Shown here: in pieces, positions 1 to 9,646 of the stretch | Layout: each line of letters begins with the position of its first letter | How positions within the stretch are numbered: the first letter of the stretch is position 1 | From: a virus | Reading direction: 5' to 3' (one strand) | IMG/VR virus record: IMGVR_UViG_3300035701_007061 | Span: 1-62,274 of that record | DNA length: 62,274 nt | Made by a program: the position numbers and the translations under genes | Notes under the pieces: generated by a model | What the model was told of the DNA's origin: nothing | Databases searched by the model: none | What the model saw: the letters and a program-made list of their open reading frames with translations, nothing else

Positions 1-1095
1 TATACCTGCATCTTTCAAAACTGCTTCAACAATCTCGCGTGTAAAATTATATTGATTATACATATCTGCTATTTTATCACAACCTAATTTATCATCAATA
101 TACAATTTTTCTAACACTATCAAAAAAGATAAATGTTGCTCATCAACTGTTTTCATAACATGTTTTGAAAATCTAAAAGACCCACTCCAACCACATACTG
201 GACATATCTTTGTCTTCAAATTCTTAGTCAAACATTTAGGATTAATATAAGTCATATTATTATCTTTACAAGCTTTAACTATATGCTGTTTTGGTACATT
301 CGGCATTAACTCTATAGCTTTTGAAATCATAACTTTTCCATCAACTTTTGCTTTATCAACGTCATTGACTGTCACATTATATAATTTAGGCGTACCAACT
401 TTTCGTTTAAATATAGTCTTTTTTTGTGTACGTAATTGATATAGCACATACTCATAAGTCACAGGACACATCATCTTAATGTGTAATACAAATATATTAA
501 TAATTATTTCATCAAGCTCTTGACCAATAGTAGAATGACATCGTGCACATAATAATATAAGATTATCAGGATGATGCTGCTCAAAGTCATAGCGTTCAAA
601 TAATCTTCGTGGTATTATATGATGTACATCTAGCTTTTCATCTTTTTTACCGCACTCTTGACATACTACATCTCTTAGTCGTACTTGCTTAAATGAATCA
701 TTTTTATAACATGCAATTTCAATCTCTTTTTCTATATTAACTGCGTCAGTGTCAAATCTAATACTATTCATTTTACTATTATACATGACAGCTCTACGTT
801 GATTTTCTACTCTATACTTTTCAAGCAATTGAATTTTTTTATTAAACTCATCAATACCAAATTTTTCAATCCATGTATTTTTTATAAATTTGGTATTGCA
901 AACACATACATATTCCTGTTGTCTCATTTTATGACAAATGCCACCTATTGCTAAATTTAAATTAAAAATAGATTCAACAACTTTTTTCACTTTTTGAATA
1001 TCGTGTTCTAAATATTGTTCATGTAACCTACAATTAGTCATAGAAAAATGCAATCGTAAATTACTAAAGCTATTGTAACAAACTGGACAAATCAT
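1..1095 (-). CDS. HNH endonuclease with flanking zinc fingers (3' end off window)
   Basis: The frame is open for 365 codons from an ATG at 1095, behind GATAAGGAG, to the window edge, so the C terminus is missing. A Cys-pair HNH core is visible near residues 145-190: CQECG, then DVHHIIPRR, then DNLILLCARCH. A CPVC-x12-H-type finger opens the protein and a second CPVCGWSGS finger follows near residue 310. Such zinc-finger plus HNH proteins are free-standing homing nucleases in large phages. It lies beyond the terminator that closes the capsid gene, so it is a separate transcription unit or an insertion at the edge of the head module. The nuclease call is firm; target and mobility are inference. 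Confidence 0.8.
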   Translation of the reverse strand, partial: MICPVCYNSFSNLRLHFSMTNCRLHEQYLEHDIQKVKKVVESIFNLNLAIGGICHKMRQQEYVCVCNTKFIKNTWIEKFGIDEFNKKIQLLEKYRVENQRRAVMYNSKMNSIRFDTDAVNIEKEIEIACYKNDSFKQVRLRDVVCQECGKKDEKLDVHHIIPRRLFERYDFEQHHPDNLILLCARCHSTIGQELDEIIINIFVLHIKMMCPVTYEYVLYQLRTQKKTIFKRKVGTPKLYNVTVNDVDKAKVDGKVMISKAIELMPNVPKQHIVKACKDNNMTYINPKCLTKNLKTKICPVCGWSGSFRFSKHVMKTVDEQHLSFLIVLEKLYIDDKLGCDKIADMYNQYNFTREIVEAVLKDAGI

Positions 1096-1206
1096 ATTTA
1101 ACTCCTTATCAATAATATATATTAAATACATCATTGATTGTACAATTATAATTTTCTATGCAACATTGCCAAATATGGTCCAGCCTACTAAACGACTATC
1201 TGAAGA

Positions 1207-1239
1207 CAAAAAAATAGCAGTCATTTAAATGACTGCTAT
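1207..1239 (-). terminator. Rho-independent terminator after the capsid gene
   Basis: A perfect 26-base palindrome occupies 1214-1239 and is followed, in the minus-strand direction, by seven U (A-run 1208-1214 on the plus strand). It sits 27 bases beyond the major capsid stop codon and should end the late head transcript. Confidence 0.85.
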
Positions 1240-1265
1240 CTAAACTGACAATTTAATCTGCTAGA

Positions 1266-2138
1266 TTACCTAGTAATCAATATTGACGAAGTTGCTCTAG
1301 GATTCCAGATACCTATTCCTATCTGCTCGAAAATCGACCATCCGACTAATCGTGCATCAGGATCATCAGCAGGCAATACTGTGATGTCAATACGCTGAGG
1401 CATGATGCCAAGGAACTTTTCTTCTGCGCATACATATACTGTCCCGATAGGAACAACACGTGATACGATAATTTCTGCTCCCCAAATCATTGCCTGAAGG
1501 CCTGTATTGAATAAAGATCTCTGAGTCACAGGATCCAGCTGATCGCGACCCCATTTTCTGATATCACTGTAGTCACGTGCATTCATGAACATACGAGCAA
1601 CGCGAAGGTCATGCTTTTCAACTTCTGCAAAACCATCTGCAAGTGCGTCACGATCAAGTGAACCAGCAGCGCCGATTGTAGCATTGAAAGGAAGACCAGT
1701 AATAGGATCAACCTGTGCAAGCGCAACATCAAAAGCTGAGAAGCCCAGATCGTCTTCAGCGGCCTGAATTTCCTGTTTTGCTTTGTCCTGAGCACGGTCA
1801 ATTAAATTATAACGTCTTTCTTTTACCTGGGTAAATGGAATTTTTGGGTTTGAGCCAAGTTCAAACAATGGAATAAGGATACGTTTTCCTTTAACGATAG
1901 TTTCAGGTGTTTTTCCTTCTTCTGCAATAACAATAGCTGGAACGTTAATGTCTTTGTCATAGTAAGGAAGAGCGCCCTGTGGTAGAGGATCAACGACAAC
2001 TGCCCGACGGAAAACACCCTCATAGTCCAATCTTTCACGAAGAGGGTTCTGCATAGATGCAGCTAGTCTCATTTTTCCCTCATTTGTTTGAAGAAGCTTG
2101 TTAATGACAGCTTCTTTTTGAACAGGTGTAAGTTTCAT
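1266..2138 (-). CDS. major capsid protein (HK97-fold type)
   Basis: A 290-residue protein with the features expected of an HK97-like coat protein: an alpha-helical N terminus, an E-loop-like segment, and a C-terminal beta-rich part rich in I/V/P (VLPADDPDARLVGWSIFEQI). The assignment also rests on position. It follows an acidic scaffold-like gene and a small probable decoration gene, has a strong AAGGAG site, and ends at a strong terminator, as the most highly expressed late gene would. Base composition is less AT-rich than its neighbours, consistent with codon selection for high expression. No diagnostic motif exists for this family, so a fold comparison would be needed for certainty. Confidence 0.72.
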   Translation of the reverse strand: MKLTPVQKEAVINKLLQTNEGKMRLAASMQNPLRERLDYEGVFRRAVVVDPLPQGALPYYDKDINVPAIVIAEEGKTPETIVKGKRILIPLFELGSNPKIPFTQVKERRYNLIDRAQDKAKQEIQAAEDDLGFSAFDVALAQVDPITGLPFNATIGAAGSLDRDALADGFAEVEKHDLRVARMFMNARDYSDIRKWGRDQLDPVTQRSLFNTGLQAMIWGAEIIVSRVVPIGTVYVCAEEKFLGIMPQRIDITVLPADDPDARLVGWSIFEQIGIGIWNPRATSSILITR

Positions 2139-2212
2139 TTTAAATTTCTCCTTAATAAAGTTTTACAAATCTGTTGTTTTTAGTTTCTAATAAAACATTC
2201 ACTTATTTACTA

Positions 2213-2722
2213 TTAGATAATAGTATTGAAGCCAAGGAATGGGTTATTAGCTGTTGGTGCTTTTGTAACATAACCAACAATGATAGATCCAGTACTTTCA
2301 GTTGTTAATAGACCAAAATCAGAAACATATAAAGGCAAACCAATTGCATTTGCCCACGCAACATCAAGTGGAACATTGGCTTCTTTAACAGTTTCATAAA
2401 TGTCAGTCTCATAAGAACCTGGACCAGTCATAACTGCCAACTTGCCAGATGCAACTGCTGGTGTATTCTCATAAGCAGCCCCTGCTGCATCAAGAACAAA
2501 AATACCAATTGGAGTCGGAACATTTGGATTATTACCGCAAATAGTAACTTCATAATTTCCGCTCATCATTGCAAACATACCGCCAAGAGCACCTAGCGGA
2601 GCATTTGCAGGTATACGACCAAGAACGCGACCTGCTTCAGCATCTGTATTAGGTCTTGCAAAAGCCGCTGCATTAAGATTGAACAGCGTGTTTCTATTAC
2701 CTGGATATCTAAGAATAAGCAT
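2213..2722 (-). CDS. probable capsid decoration or minor head protein
   Basis: 169 residues, rich in Gly, Ala, Pro and Thr, without Cys pairs, transmembrane segments or enzyme motifs. The pattern of short beta-strands separated by GxG and NNP turns is like small head-stabilising proteins that bind the outside of the shell. It is encoded between the acidic scaffold-like gene and the major capsid gene, with an excellent CTGGAGG site upstream of the ATG. The same composition bias as the capsid gene suggests high late expression. I do not recognise the family; the decoration role comes from size, composition and position. Confidence 0.45.
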   Translation of the reverse strand: MLILRYPGNRNTLFNLNAAAFARPNTDAEAGRVLGRIPANAPLGALGGMFAMMSGNYEVTICGNNPNVPTPIGIFVLDAAGAAYENTPAVASGKLAVMTGPGSYETDIYETVKEANVPLDVAWANAIGLPLYVSDFGLLTTESTGSIIVGYVTKAPTANNPFLGFNTII

Positions 2723-2779
2723 TTTAAAACCTCCAGTTATGGATTATTATTGTTTATTGTTCATACTTTATTGTAGCAA

Positions 2780-4486
2780 TTAGTCTTTCTGCCACAACAT
2801 TTTTTCAATCTCCCGAACTTGAGGATCATTAGAATAAGAATTATGTTCTTCTCTGTCACTAAGTCCACTTTTGCCATAGCCTTCATTTGCTATCTTCTTG
2901 ACATCACCAGAACTTGCATCTTTTTCTACATCTACTTCCTCAGGCTCTTCTAAACCAACTGCTGCATCAATTTCCTCATCTGACGGCATACCTTCATCTT
3001 GAGTTTCTTCTGCAACATTTGCTTCTTTAAGGTCGTCTTCAGTTAAGAACTCCGCTAATGGATCGTCTTCTTCATCATTTGAACATTTTGTCTTAGCTTC
3101 TTTATCAGCATCTTTATCATCTGCAACTTCACCAATAGCATCTATATTTTCAACAGGTTTATCAACTGGTACTTCAGCTTGTTTATCAACTGGTACTACA
3201 GCTTGTTTATCAACTGGTACTGCTGCAACTTCAGCATCCTTAATAAGTGTAGATTCAATATTTTCAGCAAGCTTTTCAGATTCATCTGCAACCTCATCTT
3301 CTACATCTGCTTCAGTAGTTTTTCCTTCAGCTTCATACTCATCAGCTTTCTTTCTATGATCAGTAGCTATTCTACGATAAATATTTGCAGCTTCTTTCTT
3401 GTACTCTTCTTCACTAAATTCTTCATCATCAGGTTCAATACTATCAGCTAATTCATCGGCTTCCTTAGCAATTTCATTTTCAACTACCGCTTGTTCAGAT
3501 TTTCCTTCAGCAGTTAATTGTTCAGCTTTTTTTCTATGACTTGAAGCTATTTTACGATAAATTACTGATGCAGCTTCAATTTCAAAATCGTCGTTATCTA
3601 CAGAATCATCATCAAGTTCTTCCAAAAAATCTTCTTCATCATCAACATCATCAACATCATCAACATCATCAACATCATCAACATCAGATGCTTTTTTCTT
3701 GCCTTTAGCATCAACGCCTGAAGGCTGTTTTTTAACCTGATTTGCAATATCATTAGGTTTTGAAGAATCAACTGTTGCATTTTCAATCTGTTTGTAATAT
3801 TTTTCAGCTTCAGCAGATGCTTCCTTTGATAATTGTTCATAGTTTGCAGCTTTCATGTCTTCTGCATCTGCTACTTCAGTATTTCCAGCAAGTTCAGCGT
3901 CTTCAGCAGCTTGTTTATGCAATCTTGACATACGAGCATAACGTCTTTCAGCTACTTTTGCTTCATCAACTGAAGTATATAATGGAGTGTTCGCAACTCT
4001 TTTCTCAAATAAATTGATTTCATCGTTTGCCATTGCAACAATCTTCATTACTTCATTCTTAATTGCACTTTCATTATTTGCAACTTTTCCCTGATTGACC
4101 ATCTCTTTAGTGATTGACAATGCTCTACGAGCTTTTCTCTCAATAACTGCATCTTTTTCAAGTTTTGCAACTTTTTTCTTCAATAATTTATTTTCATCCA
4201 AAATCACTGAAGCCTCTTTTGGAGATATACCTTTTGCATCATGAGTCAAAACATCCATAACTTTACTCTGAACTTCTGCTTTAGAATCAACTGCTGGTTT
4301 TGCGCTCGGATCTGTCATCTGTTTAGCAACCTTTTGATTCAATGACGTCACTAAATCCTCAGCAAACTTTCTTGAATCACATGGCTCAAAAGTATCAGCA
4401 CTTGCCTTAATAACTTTTGAAACACTGCCATTTTTCAGCAATTGAATCTGACTGCCCGACTTATGAACCCTCGCTGACCAAATCAT
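2780..4486 (-). CDS. acidic coiled-coil protein, probable scaffold or internal head protein
   Basis: 568 residues, highly charged and mostly predicted helix, with long Lys/Glu/Ala-rich stretches. Three repeat types are visible. A DVD tripeptide run lies near residues 267-283. A duplicated segment of about 45 residues follows, starting YRKIASSHRKKAEQ and YRRIATDHRKKADE. A triple VPVDKQA motif lies near residues 418-440. The C terminus ends in a short motif, REIEKMLWQKD. Acidic helical proteins just before the capsid gene usually act as scaffold or core proteins. No protease or nuclease motif is seen. The downstream protease-like protein could process it. Confidence 0.5.
   Translation of the reverse strand: MIWSARVHKSGSQIQLLKNGSVSKVIKASADTFEPCDSRKFAEDLVTSLNQKVAKQMTDPSAKPAVDSKAEVQSKVMDVLTHDAKGISPKEASVILDENKLLKKKVAKLEKDAVIERKARRALSITKEMVNQGKVANNESAIKNEVMKIVAMANDEINLFEKRVANTPLYTSVDEAKVAERRYARMSRLHKQAAEDAELAGNTEVADAEDMKAANYEQLSKEASAEAEKYYKQIENATVDSSKPNDIANQVKKQPSGVDAKGKKKASDVDDVDDVDDVDDVDDEEDFLEELDDDSVDNDDFEIEAASVIYRKIASSHRKKAEQLTAEGKSEQAVVENEIAKEADELADSIEPDDEEFSEEEYKKEAANIYRRIATDHRKKADEYEAEGKTTEADVEDEVADESEKLAENIESTLIKDAEVAAVPVDKQAVVPVDKQAEVPVDKPVENIDAIGEVADDKDADKEAKTKCSNDEEDDPLAEFLTEDDLKEANVAEETQDEGMPSDEEIDAAVGLEEPEEVDVEKDASSGDVKKIANEGYGKSGLSDREEHNSYSNDPQVREIEKMLWQKD
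3637..3686 (-). repeat. 9-bp tandem repeat encoding Asp-Val-Asp run
   Basis: Five to six copies of a 9-base unit (CATCATCAA on the plus strand) encode the DVD run inside the acidic scaffold-like gene. Pure in-frame microsatellites of this kind vary in copy number by slippage without breaking the frame. Confidence 0.85.
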
Positions 4487-4714
4487 ATTATTTTCTCCTT
4501 TGTTACGTTAATTATCGATAATCTTTGATGTAAGTCACAGTTTCTTTTATCTAACTTTCTAATAATATCTAAACTAAAATTAAAACATCTGAAACAAATT
4601 ACAGTCACATTAAGTGACACGCACATGTTTCAACCAAAATAAAAGTTAATATTACTTAATCTAAATTTTAATCTTATTGTAAACACAAACGCAGACTACA
4701 ACTATTGAACCATT

Positions 4715-6415
4715 TTACCATGACGTAGTATTGACATCAATATGAATGTTATCATTATTGACAGTTGCATTAAATTTAAAAGTATTGCTTGCTATTTTTG
4801 TTGTTATTTTAAATGATTTTGAATATTTGTTTTTCTTTGTTATTGGCATTACATAAGTCATATCGTGCTGTACATTGTCAATATGAGACTCAAATTGATC
4901 TAAAACGTTGGCAATTTTTTCATTCCATTTTGCATTATTTAATTGATAAAATTTACCATTCCACTTTGCATCAAATGATGCAGCTAAATTAGTACTAGCC
5001 CATTTAATATTTGTACTACTAAATTCTTTCTTTTTCAAAGTTTCTTTTTCGCCCATTCTAGGACCATCAAGCCATCTAACTTCAACTGAATCATCCTCAA
5101 CTTTTAGTACTTGAAATCTGCAATCATTTGTAAATGTGCCTTTTCTATTTATTGACAATACATCATCATCATTTTTCTTTGCTGATTTATTAAAGTCAAT
5201 AGAATAGTTTGATACTATATTAGATGGAATATTTTTAACCATACCTATTCTATTAAAATAAATAGCACAATTATTATCTTCTCTACCGACTAATCGACCA
5301 ACAATGTCTTTACCTATAAAATTCAACACACTCTTTGCAACTCTATCTTGAGAAGGAATATTATAATTTTGATTCAATATTACAAGAGATCCATAATCAG
5401 CACATTTAGCAGTTTTCTTTTTGCCTTTTCCTGCATCAATAACACCTTCAGATTGTTGTTCATCAAATTTTTCTAATGTGTTGTGCTGATCATTATACGG
5501 AATATCATCAAATTTTGTATCTTCAATGTCATACGATTTATTGTTTTGATCATCTTCAGATCTTTCAATTGCATGCTCAATAACACCATTTTTTGATGCA
5601 ATTTTCAAGATTTGACTTCTAAATTCTGATTCATTTACACTTCTACATAAAATGTTTGATAATAATTGCATTGAAATTTTATCAGCAGCTACTATTTTTC
5701 TAAAAACTGCACCAGCAAAAGCAGGATTAACAACAATTGAACAATCGTAAAATGTATTTCCAAAACATAATTCACAAACTTTTCTATACTCGCCATCTAC
5801 ACACTTTACCATTTGATTTTTCTGGCTCTTAATGTGTGCACAATATTGTTTCTCATCATGTGCTACATGTCCACAAATAGAACAAATAGTGTATTTAGTT
5901 GTGCATCCCATTGAAACTGCATTTGCAAATCCAATCTCAATGTTATGTGTTAAATCTTTATTTTTCTTATCTACACAAAACAATAAATCAATAAGAATTG
6001 TATCACCCATATCTCGAGCAACTGCATCTAACACTTTTCCTTTTGCTCTTTCTGGATGTTGGTCATGTTCAACATAAACTATGCCTGAGTCAACAAAAGT
6101 TAAATAATCACTAAGTAATACTGACCTTTGCCATGCATCACCATTTGTATTAATATACTTTTCAGTGTCTTTTGTAATCCAATAATCTGATTCTGGCTGT
6201 AGATCAACTGATGCCATAATTGTTGTGTGGATATATATAAAATTATTTAAGTCAATCTCACAAACAACCTTTTTATCGTTATTTGGTTGTATATTTTTAT
6301 TAATTATAATGCCGTCAGCAGTTGATGTTTTATCAATAACATCAGCCCAATCTTTTGCAGTCTTAATTCTATTAGATTCTTTTATTGCAAATATGGCACC
6401 TTGTTTTTCAAACAT
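4715..6415 (-). CDS. prohead maturation protease-like protein with zinc-ribbon insertion
   Basis: 566 residues. Residues about 105-240 follow the plan of herpesvirus/HK97-type prohead serine proteases: VEHD (H117) with G-K-V downstream, an acidic strand, then FANAVSMGC (S168), then a closing strand FYDCSIVVNPAF. H117 and S168 are the candidate catalytic residues. Between the serine and the closing strand is a Cys/His cluster: C178, C181, C192, H194, C205, C214 and C217. The long C-terminal part (250-566) is polar and unrecognised, and could be a core domain fused to the protease. It is encoded upstream of the scaffold-like and capsid genes, the usual place for a head protease. The 114-base repeat lies just before its start. 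Confidence 0.6.
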   Translation of the reverse strand: MFEKQGAIFAIKESNRIKTAKDWADVIDKTSTADGIIINKNIQPNNDKKVVCEIDLNNFIYIHTTIMASVDLQPESDYWITKDTEKYINTNGDAWQRSVLLSDYLTFVDSGIVYVEHDQHPERAKGKVLDAVARDMGDTILIDLLFCVDKKNKDLTHNIEIGFANAVSMGCTTKYTICSICGHVAHDEKQYCAHIKSQKNQMVKCVDGEYRKVCELCFGNTFYDCSIVVNPAFAGAVFRKIVAADKISMQLLSNILCRSVNESEFRSQILKIASKNGVIEHAIERSEDDQNNKSYDIEDTKFDDIPYNDQHNTLEKFDEQQSEGVIDAGKGKKKTAKCADYGSLVILNQNYNIPSQDRVAKSVLNFIGKDIVGRLVGREDNNCAIYFNRIGMVKNIPSNIVSNYSIDFNKSAKKNDDDVLSINRKGTFTNDCRFQVLKVEDDSVEVRWLDGPRMGEKETLKKKEFSSTNIKWASTNLAASFDAKWNGKFYQLNNAKWNEKIANVLDQFESHIDNVQHDMTYVMPITKKNKYSKSFKITTKIASNTFKFNATVNNDNIHIDVNTTSW

Positions 6416-6461
6416 AATGCAATCTCCTATTAAATTTTAGAATTCATCATATTAATGTACA

Positions 6462-6575
6462 ATTGATCGTTACAAAAGTAACTTCTCTCTTCAACGTTTC
6501 TATTTACAACTAGACAACTCCAAGAGCACTTCCGATAATCACTACTGTGTATTAATTTAGAAATTATAAAATAAT
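6462..6575 (-). repeat. 114-base dispersed element, copy A
   Basis: Matches 61603-61716 at 112 of 114 positions without gaps; mismatches are at 6546 and 6555. Both copies lie just after a minus-strand stop codon. Potential RNA structure: a GTTAC/GTAAC hairpin with a four-base loop, and a CTCTT/AAGAG stem enclosing a TCTA/TAGA stem with equal 7-base sides. Copy A lies in the leader of the prohead protease gene. Function unknown: small RNA, attenuator, promoter or recombination remnant are all possible. The strand given is that of the neighbouring genes. Confidence 0.9.
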
Positions 6576-6605
6576 AATTTAAAAATAAAAGAAATGACAC
6601 ACTAT

Positions 6606-7034
6606 TTAATCAATAATTGGATTGTCTTTTTTTATCGACTTTAACGCAGCATAAGTATGTTTACAAATTAAATTTTTATGCTCTGGATCTCTAATCTCAG
6701 GCTCACTTAAATCAGAAAATGATCTTTCACTATATCCCTTTGATATTGCATTATAATCTGGCCCATTCCATTTCCAATAATTACATGTGCAACTAACTAA
6801 TATATTTCTATTTTTTATATTTCTTAATTTAACTATTTGTTTTTCTGTCAATTTTGTTAACAACTTTTTATTTATAGTAGGTATTTTAATTCGTACAATA
6901 TAATCGCCAACAGTGTATAAAAATTTACCATTACTTGCTTTTACAAGTTTTGGCTGATAACTTTTAGCTTTACTTTTTATAGCAATAGGCGTATTTGAAA
7001 TTAAAAAATCAATCAATACAGCTATCTTTGTCAT
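6606..7034 (-). CDS. SWIM-type zinc-finger protein in head operon
   Basis: 142 residues. The C-terminal half has VSCTCNYW, then about 37 residues, then LICKHTYAAL. This is the CxC...CxH arrangement of SWIM zinc fingers, which bind nucleic acid or protein. The N-terminal half contains beta strands (LYTVGDYIVRIKIP). Its start codon overlaps the portal stop by four bases (ATGA), so the two are translationally coupled. Small proteins of this type are frequent next to portal genes in large phages; I infer a role in head assembly or packaging. Nothing shows an enzymatic activity. Confidence 0.6.
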   Translation of the reverse strand: MTKIAVLIDFLISNTPIAIKSKAKSYQPKLVKASNGKFLYTVGDYIVRIKIPTINKKLLTKLTEKQIVKLRNIKNRNILVSCTCNYWKWNGPDYNAISKGYSERSFSDLSEPEIRDPEHKNLICKHTYAALKSIKKDNPIID

Positions 7035-9610
7035 GAGAGCAAGCCTCTTAAATCTTTAGCAATTTCAGTAACTGTACTTCTAAATGCTTTTCTAATACTG
7101 TTTTCATTTAATTTAAAAACTTCTTGAGATCTTACTGCAACATTATCATTTTTCTGAGCAATTTTTCTATTTGCTGTCGACAATATTTCAATCTTCTGTA
7201 TTAATTTAGAACTGTTACTTCTTACATCATGAAGAAGCAATTCTTTTATGGTTTGAGCAGACTTAAACATTGTTTCATTTGGATTTATTATTGAATGATA
7301 TAAACCTGTATAGATTTGATGTATACGTTTATTAATAGTGTCATTCAAATCATTATTTACAACTTGTTTAGCTAATTTATAATAATTATTAACTATCTCT
7401 TCTTCAGACGATCTAACAAGTTGTCTTGTGTGTTGATCTACGCCCTGTTTCTCTAAAATTTGTGAAAATTCTTTTTTCTCATTTTCAACTTTTTGATTTT
7501 TATTTACTACTTCATCAACTTTATCAGGCGATTGTAACATTGACATATCATCATATTCTACGCTTATTTCACTTATTGGTTTTTCATCAAATGTAATACT
7601 ATTATCTTGATCTTTACTCAAATTAGCTGCATGAAAAATGTTATTTAAATTATTTGTAGTTTTGAATATCCTTGGTACTTTCTTTTTTCTCAAATCATCT
7701 CGTGGAGGTTTCAATTTATCACTATCAATTGTTTTTATTTCTTCTAAATTGTCTTTTACAGTTTCAATGTTTGTATTTGATTTATTTAATTCTCTATTGT
7801 GTCTGCGCTCGTCTCTTGTCTCAGCAGTTTTATTTTTAATTTCGTAATTTTCAACAACCATTTGAGGTTTAACACTCATAGACCCATCATCGTTATAATT
7901 GATATCAAATTCCTTGCCAAACTTAGTTATTGGAACTTTACTAGAACCAAACATTCCCATTCCACCACCTTGATCTTGCAATTCAAGACCATAAGCGTCT
8001 GCATATACTTTTGCAACTGCTGGGCCTAATGATCTTCCAACCTCATTCATTATTGACCTACGTAATTCATTATAAGTTGGATCTAAAACTGTATCTTCAT
8101 TAGCTTTCAATCTTTCTGCAATAGAATCTGAATTTAATCCAAAATATTCTAACCATGTACCTACATCACATTTTCCTTCAGAAACTGCTTGACCAAGCAT
8201 TTGTTTATGCTGTGTATCATCAGTTAAGTTTAATCTGTTCCATCGTACTTTTGGATACAAATAAACTAATCTTTTCTCTTTCTTAACAGTTCCAGGTGCA
8301 TAATCAACAAATCCATTATTTTTTGCAATTGGCAAAAACAAATTTTTCTCAATATAGCACTCTAATAGCTCTCTAAATATTGCATATCTTTGATTTAATA
8401 CTTCAAGCACAGATTGACCAGCTGCAAAATTACCTTCACCCAATAAAATATTCTTGTTAATCATCAATCCAATAAGAAGATCTTCAGTTATCCATTCTCT
8501 TTCAGTCGCAAGTTGCATTAAACCACTACTTGTTCCTATTAGTTCCCAATGAAGCTCATAGTTTGTAATGATTGCTTGGTCAGGATTCATCATTGCATCT
8601 TCAACTTGTTCTCTAATTTCACCTACATCGGCTCTACTAGCTAAATCAGCCCAAATTAAATGTTTTGGCGTCAAATGTCTTGTTGCAATAGCATCTTGAG
8701 ATTGACGCAATCTATCTTTATAAACTAAAGTTTTGAAGTTTCTTTCAATTATTGATGTGCCCCAGTCAACATAATCAGCTATTTTTCTAGCTAAATGAGT
8801 GACATGAGATCCATCATTAGGATCAGTCGACAATGGTATTTCTTTTCCTGCAATAACATATTCTAATGCTTCTTCAGACAATGTTTGATATAATTTACCT
8901 GTTTTTTGATCATAAGGACCGGCATGCACAATATGTCTTAATCTATCATCAGGTACTAAACTGATATTAATAGCATTTGTTAATGCTAACTTTTCAACAT
9001 GAACATAATCAGGGTTTAAGCATGTTAATTTGACCCATTTTGTTTTGTCATAATTAGCTTGAGCCCACGGAAATACATTTCCTAATTTATGATATTCAAC
9101 ACCAAACATTAAAAGTTTGTTAAATAAGTCAATGCCAGTATTGCCAATCATGTCAACATAATGTTCAAGAATTCTATTTCCTAATTTTTTATTTGGCGTT
9201 TTGGGAACATCTAACCGAATTTTTGATAGTGGTAGTTCTGAATGCATATCAACAGCTGTTGACACTAAAGCATCATATTTATAAAAATAATTGCACCAGC
9301 TATTTATTTCAATTCTATCTTTTGGTAATATTAATGAAGACGGTTCAAAATCTGGATGATAAAATAAAGGCGTGCCTTGTCTAATGTCAGCAGATGCTTT
9401 TTTAGCAAAATGATTTACAATTTTTATTGCCTTTTCATTATGCTTTCTGATAGGCCCTCTATACTGTTCAGTTTGTATTATTGGCTGTGTCTCTCTAATC
9501 GCTTCATCTCTAATTACTCTTTTAGGACGACCAATAGCTTCCGCCGATTTTGAAATTTGCTTTAGCGCTGTTGATGATTTAATAAACTTTATACGCGGAA
9601 TCTTATTCAT
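7031..9610 (-). CDS. portal protein
   Basis: 859 residues. Residues about 85-600 have the portal plan. An N-terminal wing reads DALVSTAVDMHSELPL and GVEYHKLGNVFPW, a stem region lies around 300-400, and a clip/crown follows. Motifs such as LMINKNILLGEGNFAAGQS and a long helix with QRYAIFRELL are typical of large-phage portals. The C-terminal 250 residues are a polar, helical extension beyond the usual 500-600 residue core. They may reach into the head or act as a core protein. It lies between the terminase group and the head genes as expected. It forms the dodecameric DNA channel at one capsid vertex and docks the terminase. Confidence 0.8.
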   Translation of the reverse strand: MNKIPRIKFIKSSTALKQISKSAEAIGRPKRVIRDEAIRETQPIIQTEQYRGPIRKHNEKAIKIVNHFAKKASADIRQGTPLFYHPDFEPSSLILPKDRIEINSWCNYFYKYDALVSTAVDMHSELPLSKIRLDVPKTPNKKLGNRILEHYVDMIGNTGIDLFNKLLMFGVEYHKLGNVFPWAQANYDKTKWVKLTCLNPDYVHVEKLALTNAINISLVPDDRLRHIVHAGPYDQKTGKLYQTLSEEALEYVIAGKEIPLSTDPNDGSHVTHLARKIADYVDWGTSIIERNFKTLVYKDRLRQSQDAIATRHLTPKHLIWADLASRADVGEIREQVEDAMMNPDQAIITNYELHWELIGTSSGLMQLATEREWITEDLLIGLMINKNILLGEGNFAAGQSVLEVLNQRYAIFRELLECYIEKNLFLPIAKNNGFVDYAPGTVKKEKRLVYLYPKVRWNRLNLTDDTQHKQMLGQAVSEGKCDVGTWLEYFGLNSDSIAERLKANEDTVLDPTYNELRRSIMNEVGRSLGPAVAKVYADAYGLELQDQGGGMGMFGSSKVPITKFGKEFDINYNDDGSMSVKPQMVVENYEIKNKTAETRDERRHNRELNKSNTNIETVKDNLEEIKTIDSDKLKPPRDDLRKKKVPRIFKTTNNLNNIFHAANLSKDQDNSITFDEKPISEISVEYDDMSMLQSPDKVDEVVNKNQKVENEKKEFSQILEKQGVDQHTRQLVRSSEEEIVNNYYKLAKQVVNNDLNDTINKRIHQIYTGLYHSIINPNETMFKSAQTIKELLLHDVRSNSSKLIQKIEILSTANRKIAQKNDNVAVRSQEVFKLNENSIRKAFRSTVTEIAKDLRGLLS

Positions 9611-9646
9611 GATCTTACGCGAAAAAGAAAACTTATGATTTTAAAA

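Noticed and set aside
3179-3451. 90-codon plus-strand ORF rich in Phe/Ile/Ser
   Set aside because: Complement of the Glu/Lys-rich scaffold-like gene; the composition is the expected antisense of acidic helices.
3637-3686. Possible CRISPR-like repeat array
   Set aside because: Units are 9 bases, contiguous, in frame and without spacers; it is a coding microsatellite. No CRISPR array was found in the window.
4510-4620. Palindrome ATTATCGATAAT and GTCAC/GTGAC hairpin in the gap before the scaffold-like gene
   Set aside because: Short and without repeats elsewhere or a U-tract; could be an operator but nothing supports it.
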